Source: Pilosibacter fragilis | Lineage (GTDB): Bacteria > Bacillota > Clostridia > Lachnospirales > Lachnospiraceae | Reading direction: 5' to 3' | Assembly (NCBI RefSeq): GCF_032490495.1 | Contig: NZ_JAVYJB010000009.1 | Location: 62,001 to 126,000 of the forward strand | Length of the DNA: 64,000 nt | Shown here: positions 25,594-35,300 of the stretch, one piece after another | How the letters are laid out: the number at the start of each line of letters is the position of its first letter | How positions within the stretch are numbered: position 1 is the first letter of the stretch | Translations under genes and position numbers: made by a program | Notes under the pieces: model-generated | Told to the model about the DNA's origin: nothing | The model's input: the letters and a program-made list of their open reading frames with translations, nothing else | The model's database searches: none

Positions 25594-26646
25594 ATGACAA
25601 AAAAAGATAGAATCAGAGCAGCAGTCAATGGAAAACAGCCGGATCGTATGCCGTATTCATTCTGGACACATATGCCAGGAATCGATACAGATCCTGAGAA
25701 GATTGCAGAAAAGACATATGAACTTTATAAAAAATATGATTGGGATTTCATCAAGACCATGAATAGCGGGATGTACTCAATCGAAGATTTTGGATGCAAA
25801 ATTGACGCTTCAGAAGTACTGAAGGGCGGTGTATCGAAGATCACTGAAACACCGGTACATTGTTCAGAAGATCTCTATAAATTGAAAGAAGTCTCAATTG
25901 AAGAAGGGGCATATGCGCGCGAATTAAAGCATCTGCAGCTTGTTTTGGATAAGGTAAAGGAAGAGGATGTTCCTGTTATTACAACCGTGTTTTCACCATT
26001 AACGACACTCGATAAGATCTGCGGAAAAGTGACTGTAAAGGCGAATGTAGGAAATGACAATGTAAAGGATATCAAAGTCAGCTGGCTGTCCATTTATATG
26101 AAGGAAAATACGGATGCGGTGAAAGCAGCTCTGGAGGAGATCACGAAAACGACGGAAAAATACGCCGCAAGGGTGATTGAAAACGGAGCGGATGGAATCT
26201 TTTTCGCATCGCAGATGAGCAGCTATAACCAGTGCACACTTCAGGAATATCTGGAATTTGGGAAAGAATATGATCTCAGAGTCATAAAGGCGGCTGATAA
26301 GGGATGGATGAATACGATCCATTGCCATGGTGATAATCTGATCTTTGAAGTTTTAAAGGATTATCCGGTACAGATCTTCAACTGGCACGCATGGGAGACG
26401 CTGCCGGATGTAAATGAAGCTTACGTAATGACCGGAAAGTGCCTGATGGGTGGAATCAATCGAAAAGATATTACGGAACGTAAGAAAGAGAAGATCCAGA
26501 ACCAGATCTTCCAGTGTTATAAAGAGATGGGAGGAAAACACCAGATCCTGACACCTGGTTGTGTGATCAGGTATCCATTGGATACAGATATGTTGATGTA
26601 CATTAAAAACACCTTACGAGAAATTGAGGAAAAATTAAAAAGATAG
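25594..26646 (+). CDS. URO-D-fold protein (methyltransferase MtaA/MtbA-like rather than heme enzyme)
   Basis: A 350-residue protein of the uroporphyrinogen decarboxylase superfamily. The opening KKDRIRAAVNGKQPDRMPYSFW and the VITTVFSPLTTL segment are typical. In the cobamide methyltransferases of this fold, zinc is bound by His-x-Cys and a later Cys. Here the matching residues are H243-C244-H245 in IHCHGD and C323 in TPGCVI, so a metal site is plausible, with a His in place of one Cys. No other heme gene is near. It is the third gene after abgT, 23 bp from the M24 gene, and closed by a terminator. Reaction unknown. Confidence 0.8.
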   Translation: MTKKDRIRAAVNGKQPDRMPYSFWTHMPGIDTDPEKIAEKTYELYKKYDWDFIKTMNSGMYSIEDFGCKIDASEVLKGGVSKITETPVHCSEDLYKLKEVSIEEGAYARELKHLQLVLDKVKEEDVPVITTVFSPLTTLDKICGKVTVKANVGNDNVKDIKVSWLSIYMKENTDAVKAALEEITKTTEKYAARVIENGADGIFFASQMSSYNQCTLQEYLEFGKEYDLRVIKAADKGWMNTIHCHGDNLIFEVLKDYPVQIFNWHAWETLPDVNEAYVMTGKCLMGGINRKDITERKKEKIQNQIFQCYKEMGGKHQILTPGCVIRYPLDTDMLMYIKNTLREIEEKLKR

Positions 26647-26665
26647 GCAGATGAAAATTTAGGAC

Positions 26666-26701
26666 AAACCTTCCTGTTAGCAATCGGCAGCAGGAAGGTT
26701 T
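26666..26701. terminator. Shared terminator between the abgT operon and the convergent LysR gene
   Basis: A perfect 11-bp stem AAACCTTCCTG/CAGGAAGGTTT. A short pyrimidine run follows on the plus strand, while the minus strand also ends in T-rich sequence. Confidence 0.7.
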
Positions 26702-26714
26702 CCTCTTAGAACGA

Positions 26715-27674
26715 TTAGAATGACTCTGAAAAAAGAGCTTTTGCGATGGAAACGAATTCTTTTCCTGCACGCGTCAATGTATGGTTTTTTTTTCGGCAGA
26801 TGCCAATGACGGATTTATTGACAATGCTGTGTGTGTCAATGATGTAGATGGTATGATTCTTCATCGCGGCCGGGTTGAAAAGAAGCGTGTTTTTTGAAAC
26901 AAATGCCTTTTGAAGGATAAAAGACATTGGAACGACACAGGCCCCCATACCTTCCATGCAGAGTGCAATCTGGGTAAGCAGGTTTGTAGTCGTAAGAATA
27001 ATCTCCGGATGCATATCATACTCCTGACAGAGAGATAAAAATACCTGCCCATTCATGGTATGTGTGGACTGCACGATAAAAGGAATCTTTGAAAATTGTG
27101 TGATTGGAAGAGGAACGTCGTCGGAAATATTATCTGGTAGCTCAATACAATCTAAAAAGTGATTGGGAATGAGGATTGCAAAACTCTCTGTATAAAGGGG
27201 AATAAATCTGTATTTGGGATCATTTTCCGGAAGCCAGCCAATAAAAAGATCAATGTCAGCGGTATCGAGGGAGGAAAGTAATTTCGGTGTATCTCCCTCT
27301 AAAAGATTCAACTGCACATGGGGAAAGTTCCTGTGGAATGCGGACAGAAGGGGCGGAAGCATAAGTGTTCCTCTTGTTACAGGGATTCCAATGTTCAGAG
27401 TGCCGTAACGAAAATCTTTGATATCATTGATCTCCCGGTTGCAGTTATCGAGATCCTGAAGGATCGTCCGGCTGTATTTATATAAAACATGTCCGGCATC
27501 GGTCAGAGCCATCGGATTGCTTCGAGAAAATAACTTTACCCCCAGATTTTCCTCAAGTTTGGAAATATGATGGCTTAATGCCTGTTGTGAAATGTACATT
27601 TCCCTTGCAGCACGGGAGAAATTCATTGTCTCTGCGGCTGCCATAAAACAACGGAGACTTGTTAAACTAAGCAT
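26715..27674 (-). CDS. LysR-family transcriptional regulator
   Basis: The 319-residue protein has the LysR helix-turn-helix at 1-60 (LRCFMAAAETMNFSRAAREMYISQQALSHHISKLEENLGVKLFSR) and a two-lobed effector domain with the usual YGTLNIGI start near 92. It is transcribed away from the cysteine desulfidase gene with a 76-85 bp gap, the classic layout for a LysR activator of its divergent neighbour. It may also control the abgT operon that converges on it. The effector is unknown; cysteine or an acylated amino acid would fit the context. Confidence 0.92.
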   Translation of the reverse strand: MLSLTSLRCFMAAAETMNFSRAAREMYISQQALSHHISKLEENLGVKLFSRSNPMALTDAGHVLYKYSRTILQDLDNCNREINDIKDFRYGTLNIGIPVTRGTLMLPPLLSAFHRNFPHVQLNLLEGDTPKLLSSLDTADIDLFIGWLPENDPKYRFIPLYTESFAILIPNHFLDCIELPDNISDDVPLPITQFSKIPFIVQSTHTMNGQVFLSLCQEYDMHPEIILTTTNLLTQIALCMEGMGACVVPMSFILQKAFVSKNTLLFNPAAMKNHTIYIIDTHSIVNKSVIGICRKKNHTLTRAGKEFVSIAKALFSESF

Positions 27675-27693
27675 GATACCTCCACAAATAAAA

Positions 27694-27710
27694 AGTTGTT
27701 GAAATTAACT
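27694..27710. promoter_or_regulatory. Possible LysR binding site
   Basis: AGTT, nine bases and AACT form an interrupted dyad with the T-N11-A pattern, inside the gap between the LysR gene and the cysteine desulfidase gene. Confidence 0.4.
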
Positions 27711-27759
27711 GTAGTATATAGGAAAAAATTGTAAAAAGCAATAGAAAAGGATGAAGCAA

Positions 27760-29037
27760 ATGGATGAGAAATTATATAAGAATCATCTGGAAATACTGAA
27801 AGAAGAACTGATCATGGCACTCGGATGCACAGAGCCAATTGCAATCGCGTACGCGGCCGCAAAAGCACGGAAACTTCTGGGAGAAATGCCGGAGAGTTGC
27901 GTAGTCTCCTGCAGCGGCAACATTGTAAAGAATGTCATGGGAGTGACGGTACCGAACTCCGGCGGATTAAAAGGAATCGATGTGGCAGCGGTACTGGGAA
28001 TCGTGGGCGGAGACCCGGATATGGACCTGGCAGTGCTTGAGGGTGTGACAAAAGAGGATCAGGAGAAGACAAAGGAGCTTTTGAAGCGGAAATTCTGTAC
28101 CTGTAAACTGATCGAAGGCGTGGCGACTCTTTATATTGTAGTAGAACTTTGTGCCGGAGAGCATACGGCACTCGTTGAGATCCAGAAGACTCATAAAAAT
28201 ATTACCCGGATGGAAAAAGACGGGGTAAGTGTTCTGGAAAAAACCGGGGCTGGTGAGGAAAATGGTTGTAAGACAGGAGATAAGCAGCTTCTTACCGTGA
28301 AAAACATTCTGGAATTTGCGGATGAAGTAAAGATCGGAGATGTGGAGAAGATCCTGAACCGGCAGATCGAGTGTAATATGGCGATCTGTCGGGAAGGCCT
28401 GGAACATCCGTATGGAGCAGAGGTTGGAAGAATCCTGATCGACGGAAACGAAAATCCGACGGTGGGCCTGAAGGCACGTGCATTTGCGGCCGCAGGTTCG
28501 GATGCCAGAATGAACGGCTGTCCGATGCCGGTGGTCATCAATTCCGGAAGTGGTAATCAGGGAATCACGGTCAGCGTGCCGGTCATTGTTTACGCGCAGG
28601 AGAAAAATATCGAAAAAGAAAAACTTTTGCGAGGACTTGTAGTTTCAAATCTGATCGCAGTTCATCAGAAAAAATATATCGGAAGTCTGTCTGCATACTG
28701 TGGCGTTGTGAGCGCCGCATGCGGAGCAGCCTGCGGTATCTGCTACATGCTTGGATATCCATATGAAGTGGTCTGTGAGACAATTACCAACACCATCGCA
28801 ACTGTGGGAGGTATGGTGTGTGATGGTGCGAAATCATCCTGCGCAGCTAAAATTTCGACAGCCCTTCAAACTGCGCTTCTTGGAATGAAAATGGGATTAC
28901 ATGACAGGGCATTTCAGCCAGGTGAAGGTCTGGTGGAGGATGATGTTGAAGAAACAATTCGAAGTATCGGACGCATGGGACGAGATGGTATGCACTCTAC
29001 GGATTTGGAAATTTTGAATATTATGCTTGGAAATTAA
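27760..29037 (+). CDS. cyuA: L-cysteine desulfidase / UPF0597 family (CyuA-like)
   Basis: This family splits L-cysteine to pyruvate, ammonia and sulfide using a labile iron-sulfur cluster. The 425-residue protein shows the family start EELIMALGCTEPIAIAYA and several conserved cysteines, including those in SAYCGVVSAACGAACG and CDGAKSSCAAK near 345-375. The fold is like the alpha domain of anaerobic serine dehydratases. ATG 27760 is preferred, with AAAGGATG about 8 bases upstream; ATG 27751 would add three residues. It is divergent from a LysR gene and closed by a terminator. Cysteine is the likely substrate, though some members act on other amino acids. Confidence 0.88.
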   Translation: MDEKLYKNHLEILKEELIMALGCTEPIAIAYAAAKARKLLGEMPESCVVSCSGNIVKNVMGVTVPNSGGLKGIDVAAVLGIVGGDPDMDLAVLEGVTKEDQEKTKELLKRKFCTCKLIEGVATLYIVVELCAGEHTALVEIQKTHKNITRMEKDGVSVLEKTGAGEENGCKTGDKQLLTVKNILEFADEVKIGDVEKILNRQIECNMAICREGLEHPYGAEVGRILIDGNENPTVGLKARAFAAAGSDARMNGCPMPVVINSGSGNQGITVSVPVIVYAQEKNIEKEKLLRGLVVSNLIAVHQKKYIGSLSAYCGVVSAACGAACGICYMLGYPYEVVCETITNTIATVGGMVCDGAKSSCAAKISTALQTALLGMKMGLHDRAFQPGEGLVEDDVEETIRSIGRMGRDGMHSTDLEILNIMLGN

Positions 29038-29087
29038 AAAAAGAGGATCTGCCAGTGGACATTGACTTCTGGTAGATCCTCTTTTTT
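29036..29087. terminator. Bidirectional terminator between cyuA and the EAL gene
   Basis: AAAAAAGAGGATCTGCCAG pairs with TCTGGTAGATCCTCTTTTTT. A and T runs on both sides suit both convergent genes. Confidence 0.9.
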
Positions 29088-29146
29088 ATAAAAAGTCTGA
29101 TCCTCCAGCTATGCTGAGGAGAATGGAATCAGTGCAGACAGTAATA

Positions 29147-31093
29147 TCATATGCGATACCGTTCTTGGGGACGGTATGATTTATCCAGAAGATCAAGAAG
29201 CTTCTCCGGTGGGAGCGGTTTTGAGAAATAGAAGCCCTGGATCATGTCGACACCGTAGTCGCTTAAAAGTTTTACCTCGGCAGCTGTCTCCACACCCTCT
29301 GAGATCACATGGAAGTCCATATTCTGGAAGGAAGACACGATGCTGTGATAGAAGTTCGCGGAGCGCGGATCCTCACAGATTTTGTTTAAGAGGGAGCGGT
29401 CCAGCTTGATCGCGGAAAATGGAAGCTGCATGACCGTATTCAGGTTCGCATATCCGGAACCAAAATCATCGAGGCAGAGACCGATTCCGGAATTCGCGAA
29501 ATCATCGACCGCCTTATTGAGTGCGCTGTTGTATTCTGTGGCGACTGTCTCCGTGATCTCGAACTGGATGAAAGAATGTTTGATGCCATACTCATCCATG
29601 AGCCGGATCAGACGGGAGCTGCTGTTTGTCTGGATCAGGTCTAACGGGGAGAGGTTCATCTTAATATTACAGAGTCTGTCTGTGAGAAGCGGGTGCTCCT
29701 GGATAAAACGGCAGATCCGGCGGAACTGGAGATTCGTGATCCTGTCGACCAGATGATTCTTTTCAGCGATCTGGATAAAAATGTCCGGAGGGATCCAGCC
29801 GAGCTCCGGGTGATATAGACGGCTCAATGCCTCCAGCGTGATGTAGCGCTTCTCCTTCAGGGAATATACGGGCTGGTAGTAGACCTCAAACAGATCATTC
29901 GTGATCGCGGTGTGCAGAAACTGCTCCACCTTTTTCAGGTAAAGGAAGCGTTCCATGGTCTTGTCCGTATCACGGACGGTCTCATTGAGCCCGGTGTTCG
30001 GCGCGAGCGACTCCAGATACTGCGCATAATCAAGGATGGAACCGCCATCCTCGAATCGTTCCGCATGAGAGATCCCGCTGATGATGACCGGGGAGTAGAC
30101 AATTGTTTCCGAGAGGGCTGTATCCGGATGGAATAAATTTTTCAACTCATCAAGATAGAGTTCAAACTGCTCTTGGGAGAACGTGAAGATGAGAAATCGT
30201 TTCCCGGAAATGCGGAACACATTGTCTCCGCAGAGCCTGTGCAGCTGCCTCGCGGCGGAGAGGATCAGGCGGTCACCGCCATTCACGCTTGTTACCTTGT
30301 TGATGTGGTTGAGCTGATATAGAGTCACGGTGATGACGTGGAAGATCCTCCGGTTGGACAGCATTTCGCTGAACTTCCTTAACAGGTAGGTTTTATCGTA
30401 GAGACCGGTCAGGTTATCCGTATTCGCGTGCGGATTGTTGATCGTGATGAAAAGCGCCAGGATCCCCAGACTCAGCCCGAAACCGGTCATCAGAAGCTGG
30501 TGGCAGAATGCCTGGACAATGACGCCGGACGCAAGCAGGATGAGGATTTCAATGAGGACCAGGACTTTGGACGTTCCAAGGATCTTCCACCACAGGCAGG
30601 TCAGTATGAGGGCGGTGAGAAGATGGCTGAGGGCAGAGAAGTACATGAGCATGTACCAGGGTCCTCTTATGTAATTCATGGATGAATCGAAGGAAAACAG
30701 GAGTCCGGTCTTCAGGTTCCCGAAGATGATGCAGACCAGAATGAGCGTAGGAATCGAGGAGGCAAGCATCTCACCTGGGGAAAGGATCTTATTTGCCCGG
30801 AGAGAACGGACATAACAGATCAGGACGAAAGGCAGCAGGGCCTGGAACAGGTAGAAGACCGTTGTTGTAAACATTGCGCCCAGTCTGGTCCCGGCGTGTT
30901 CAAAGTTAATATAGAAGGTACTGAGAACCTCAAAGGCGATATCCAGGCTCACGAGGACCGAAAGGATCAGAAAAAGCTGGTTGTTCAGGTCATCCGGACG
31001 CTTCTGGGCGGAAAAATGGCACAGAATGATGAGCTGGATGATCATGGCTGCGATCAGGAAATCGGTGTTGTAACTCATATCTATTTTCCCCAT
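29147..31093 (-). CDS. Membrane-bound c-di-GMP protein: degenerate GGDEF plus intact EAL domain
   Basis: The 648-residue protein has seven or eight membrane helices (about 8-225), a GGDEF-like domain (about 230-375) and an EAL domain (about 385-640). In the GGDEF position it reads RISGKRFLIF, so cyclase activity is unlikely. The EAL domain keeps its catalytic marks: LEALSRL, the Asn in MNLSPLDL, EITET, DDFGSGYANL, IKLDRSLL, EGVET and QGFYFSKPL, so phosphodiesterase action on c-di-GMP is expected. The start may be ATG 31093 or ATG 31078 (MSYNTD). It begins 2 bp after a LytTR fragment in the same direction. Confidence 0.92.
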   Translation of the reverse strand: MGKIDMSYNTDFLIAAMIIQLIILCHFSAQKRPDDLNNQLFLILSVLVSLDIAFEVLSTFYINFEHAGTRLGAMFTTTVFYLFQALLPFVLICYVRSLRANKILSPGEMLASSIPTLILVCIIFGNLKTGLLFSFDSSMNYIRGPWYMLMYFSALSHLLTALILTCLWWKILGTSKVLVLIEILILLASGVIVQAFCHQLLMTGFGLSLGILALFITINNPHANTDNLTGLYDKTYLLRKFSEMLSNRRIFHVITVTLYQLNHINKVTSVNGGDRLILSAARQLHRLCGDNVFRISGKRFLIFTFSQEQFELYLDELKNLFHPDTALSETIVYSPVIISGISHAERFEDGGSILDYAQYLESLAPNTGLNETVRDTDKTMERFLYLKKVEQFLHTAITNDLFEVYYQPVYSLKEKRYITLEALSRLYHPELGWIPPDIFIQIAEKNHLVDRITNLQFRRICRFIQEHPLLTDRLCNIKMNLSPLDLIQTNSSSRLIRLMDEYGIKHSFIQFEITETVATEYNSALNKAVDDFANSGIGLCLDDFGSGYANLNTVMQLPFSAIKLDRSLLNKICEDPRSANFYHSIVSSFQNMDFHVISEGVETAAEVKLLSDYGVDMIQGFYFSKPLPPEKLLDLLDKSYRPQERYRI

Positions 31094-31095
31094 TC

Positions 31096-31359
31096 CTACA
31101 ATAATTTTGAGATCTTAGAATATTTTCTGTCCGGAACTGGAAGGACGGTTCCATCGGACAGAGTGATCTCAAAGCGTCGAATGGATCTTACGAAGAATGG
31201 ATTTACCATAAAACACGTGTGGATCATGGCGATCTTCGGAACCATAGCCGTCTTTCTGTCAGGACCGGTTACTTTTTCCGGGGTCAGTATTTTCGTTTCA
31301 AGTGTGGTAGAACCATTGTGAGGTGAAACCAGTTTACCATGTAAAGTAAAAAAAGACAA
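31096..31359 (-). pseudogene. LytTR DNA-binding domain fragment
   Basis: The C-terminal 50 residues, with IHTCFMVNPFFVRSIRRFEI and then TLSDGTVLPVPDRKYSKI, fit the end of a LytTR domain (the HxSyiVN...I..i..y...L.dG..lpvsrr pattern). The first 35 residues are a weaker match to its start. The receiver domain expected upstream is absent: the frame meets a stop at 31402 after sequence resembling a family-2 palindromic repeat (GGAATGCGAAGCACCGG). The only start is TTG 31359. Its stop is 2 bp before the EAL gene, so an intact LytTR response regulator may once have been co-transcribed with it. Confidence 0.55.
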
Positions 31360-31501
31360 GATGGTGATTCGACCGGTCCGGAATGCGAAGCACCGGAAAA
31401 GTCACGCATATGTTGAAATTGAAGACCATGGTTAAAATGCATGCCATGATGGAGCTGCTGACGGCAGATCCCTTTTTGTGTTGTTATGGATCAACTGCCC
31501 C

Positions 31502-31530
31502 TTGCGCATGGGGGTCAAAGCTGATAAAAT
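31502..31530 (+). promoter_or_regulatory. pth promoter candidate
   Basis: TTGCGC (31502-31507), a 17-bp spacer and TAAAAT (31525-31530). Confidence 0.45.
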
Positions 31531-31598
31531 GTAGAAACTAGGGGACTTTGGAAAAAGGCCCCTTAAATGCGTTGCAGTTTAGAAAAGTTCAGTTTTTG

Positions 31599-31633
31599 CT
31601 CTGCCTGCGGCGGGAAGCACACAGCAGGCAGAG
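31599..31633 (+). promoter_or_regulatory. Perfect hairpin in the pth leader
   Basis: CTCTGCCTGC and GCAGGCAGAG form a perfect 10-bp stem with a 15-nt loop. It ends about 12 bases before the AAAGGAGA ribosome site of pth and is not followed by T residues, so it may affect translation or mRNA stability. Confidence 0.55.
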
Positions 31634-31655
31634 AAAATGTGCAAAGGAGATAGAA

Positions 31656-32231
31656 ATGTTAATTATTGCAGGTCTCGGAAACCCGGGAAAGGAATATGAA
31701 AATACAAGGCATAATGCGGGCTTTATGGTGATGGATGCCCTCGCGGAGAAGGTCGGGGCTGATATTTCAGAGAAAAAGCACAAGGCGCTCTGTGGGAAAG
31801 GCGTTATCGGCGGTGAGAAGGTCATTCTCATGAAGCCGCAGACATATATGAATTCCAGTGGGGAGAGCATCCGCGCGGCAGCAGACTATTATAAGGTAGA
31901 TCCTGAGGATATCCTGATCGTGTATGATGATATCAGCCTGGCACCTGGGCAGTTACGGATCCGCGCCAAGGGAAGCGCAGGCGGACACAATGGGATCAAG
32001 AGCATCATCGCACACCTTGGAACGCAGGAATTCCCGCGGGTGAAGGTCGGAGTCGGCGAGAAGCCGTCCCGGATGGATCTCGCGGATTATGTGCTGGGAC
32101 ATTTCTCAAAGGAAGAACAGGCGACGATGGATGACGCAGTGAAGGAAGCGGCCGACGCAGTCTGCGAGATCGTGAATGTCGGGATCGCGCAGGCGATGAA
32201 TGATCATAACCGGAAGAAAGAAGAAAAATAA
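31656..32231 (+). CDS. pth: Peptidyl-tRNA hydrolase
   Basis: Pth releases tRNA from peptidyl-tRNA dropped by ribosomes. The 191-residue protein has the family start IAGLGNPGKEYENTRHNAGF (with catalytic His), KPQTYMNSSGES, the VYDDISLAPGQLRIR stretch, and GSAGGHNGIKSI. ATG 31656 follows AAAGGAGA and gives the normal length; the open frame reaches back to 31548 without family similarity. It is followed after 115 bp by mfd, a standard pth-mfd order in Firmicutes. Confidence 0.97.
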   Translation: MLIIAGLGNPGKEYENTRHNAGFMVMDALAEKVGADISEKKHKALCGKGVIGGEKVILMKPQTYMNSSGESIRAAADYYKVDPEDILIVYDDISLAPGQLRIRAKGSAGGHNGIKSIIAHLGTQEFPRVKVGVGEKPSRMDLADYVLGHFSKEEQATMDDAVKEAADAVCEIVNVGIAQAMNDHNRKKEEK

Positions 32232-32346
32232 AAGAAGTATTGGCAAAATTTTGCCGCAGTGTGCGTGCGGAGAATGCCTATGCACACTAACTGGAATAGA
32301 ATCAGAAATATGATCGGACAGGAAACGAATAAAAACAGGAGGAACC

Positions 32347-35300
32347 ATGGCTGAAGTTTTTGCAAATCCGCTCGCGGAGCTGGCGGAGTATACCGATATG
32401 AAACAGGATATGGATAAAGGAAAAGGTCCGATCCAGGTCAGCGGCGTGACGGATTCCCAGAAAGTTCATGTCATGTATGAACTCTCGAAGGAACATCCGT
32501 GGCGCCTTGTCGTGACGTACGATGACAACCGGGCGAAGGAGATCTATGATGATTTCAGCTATTTTGAGCCGAATACATGGCTGTACCCGGCAAGAGACCT
32601 TCTGTTTTACAGCTCTGATATCCACGGAAATCTCCTGACGAGACAGCGGATGCAGGTGTTTAAACATCTTTTGGAGGACGAAGGCGGCGTTGTCGTGACA
32701 ACGGTGGATGGTCTAATGGACCATCTTCTGCCGCTTTCCATGATCAAGGACAGCTGCTTAAATATCATGGCGGGGCAGACTCTGGATATCGAGGAGATCA
32801 AGACACAGCTCACGAACATGGGCTATGAGCGGATGGGACAGGTCGATGGAATGGGACAGTTTTCGGTCCGCGGCGGAATTCTCGATGTCTTTCCGCTCAC
32901 GGAGGAGGTCCCGGTCCGGATCGAGCTCTGGGGAGATGAGGTGGATTCCATCCGCTCCTTTGATGCCGAGAGCCAGCGGTCGATCCAGCAGATGGACGAG
33001 GTCACGATCTATCCGGCAGCAGAACTGATCCTCACGAAGGAACATATCGAGGACGGGATCCTGCGCCTGGAAGCGGAGGGAAAGAAGCAGGAAAAGACCT
33101 TCCGCGACCAGAAAAAGCCGGAGGAGGCGACGCGGATCAGGCGGGCTGTCGGGGAGCTTGTGGAATCCTTAAAAGAGGGCTTTGATGTCCAGACGCTGGA
33201 TGCGTATATCAGGTATTTCTGTAAAGATACGGTTTCATTTCTTGACTATATGAAAGAAGTCGGTGCTAAGGTCACTTTGGTGTCTTCTGCGACAGAAACA
33301 GGAAAACAGGCGGAAGTGGGAGTTATTGAAACTGAAGCTGAAGAGGCAGGAAAGAAGACAGTAGAATCAGGCGGGAACGTAGATCAAAGCGATACTGGGA
33401 CAGCTGGGACGAAGACATCAGGAAAGAAAACGGCAAGGGCGGCCGGAAAAACAGCCAAAAAGAAACAGGCATCTGGCCTGGCATTGATTTTAGATGAGCC
33501 CCAGCGGATGAAGGAAAAAGCGGAGACCGTGGAGACCGAGTTCCGGGAGAGCATGTCCCATCGCCTGGAACAGGGCTATATCCTGCCGGGGCAGGCGGAC
33601 CTCCTGTTTTCTTCGAAAACGATCCTGGCGGACGCGCACACGCCGCACACGATCTTCATGACCGGACTCGACCAGAGACTCCCCGGCATGACTCCGAAGG
33701 CGAAGTACAGCCTGACCGGAAAGAACTTAAATTCCTACCAGAACAGCTTCGAGATCCTGATCAAGGACCTGACGAGATGGAAGAAGGACGGATACCGCGT
33801 TGTCCTCCTCTCCGCGTCAAGGACCAGGGCGAGCCGCCTTGCAGGAGATTTAAGGGAGTATGACCTGCGGGCATTCTGTCCGGAAGACCCGGGACAGCCG
33901 GTTGCTCCGGGGGAGATCATGGTTACCTACGGAAAACTCCATAAGGGCTTTGAGTACCCGCTGATCAAGTTCGTCGTCATCACTGAGGGCGACATGTTCG
34001 GCGTGGAAAAGCGGAAGAAAAAGCGAAAAAAATATAATTACGAAGGAAAGAAGATCAGCAGCTTCTCCGAACTCTCTGTCGGCGACTACGTGGTGCATGA
34101 GAGTCATGGTCTCGGCATCTATAAGGGAATCGAGAAGATCGAGCAGGACCATGTCATCAAAGACTACATCAAGGTCGAGTACGGGGACGGTGGAAACCTC
34201 TATCTTCCGGCGACCCGTCTGGAGGGGATCCAGAAGTATGCGGGGGCTGACGCGAAGGTTCCGAAGTTAAACAAGCTCGGCGGGACCGAGTGGACGAAGA
34301 CGAAGACGAAGGTCCGCACGGCAGTCCGGGAGATCGCGAAAGAGCTTGTGGAGCTCTACGCAGCGCGTCAGGACGCGGAGGGCTTTCAGTACGGGCCGGA
34401 TACGGTGTGGCAGAAGGAATTCGAGGAGATGTTCCCCTACGATGAGACGGACGATCAGCTCACTGCGATCGACGATACGAAGCGGGACATGGAGAGCAAG
34501 AAGATCATGGACCGCCTGATCTGCGGGGATGTGGGATACGGAAAGACGGAGATCGCACTCCGCGCGGCGTTCAAGGCGGTGCAGGAAGGAAAACAGGTCG
34601 TGTACCTGGTCCCGACAACGATCCTGGCGCAGCAGATCTACAATACGTTCGTCCAGAGAATGAAGGATTTCCCGGTCCGCGTGGACATGATGTCGCGGTT
34701 CCGGACGCCCGGAGAGATGAAAAAGACGATCGAAGGTCTGAAAAAAGGATATGTGGACATCGTGGTCGGCACGCACCGGGTGCTTTCCAAGGATGTGCAG
34801 TTCAAGAGTCTGGGACTTCTGATCGTCGATGAGGAGCAGCGGTTCGGCGTGACACACAAGGAGAAGATCAAGCAGATGAAGCAGAACGTGGATGTTCTGA
34901 CTCTGACGGCGACGCCGATCCCGAGAACACTGCACATGAGTCTCATCGGGATCCGCGATATGAGTGTTCTCGAGGAGCCGCCGGTGGACCGTGTGCCGAT
35001 CCAGACGTACGTCATGGAGTACAACGACGAAATGATCCGCGAGGCGATCCACAGAGAGTTAGGACGCGGCGGACAGGTGTACTATGTATACAATCGCGTC
35101 AACAACATCGACGAGGTCGCAAACCATGTGGCGTCGCTTGTTCCGGAGGCAAATGTGGCATTCGCACATGGTCAGATGAATGAGCACCAGCTTGAGAAGA
35201 TCATGCTGGATTTCATCAACGGTGACATCGATGTGCTCGTCTCCACGACGATCATCGAGACGGGACTCGATATCCCGAATGCCAACACGATGATCATCCA

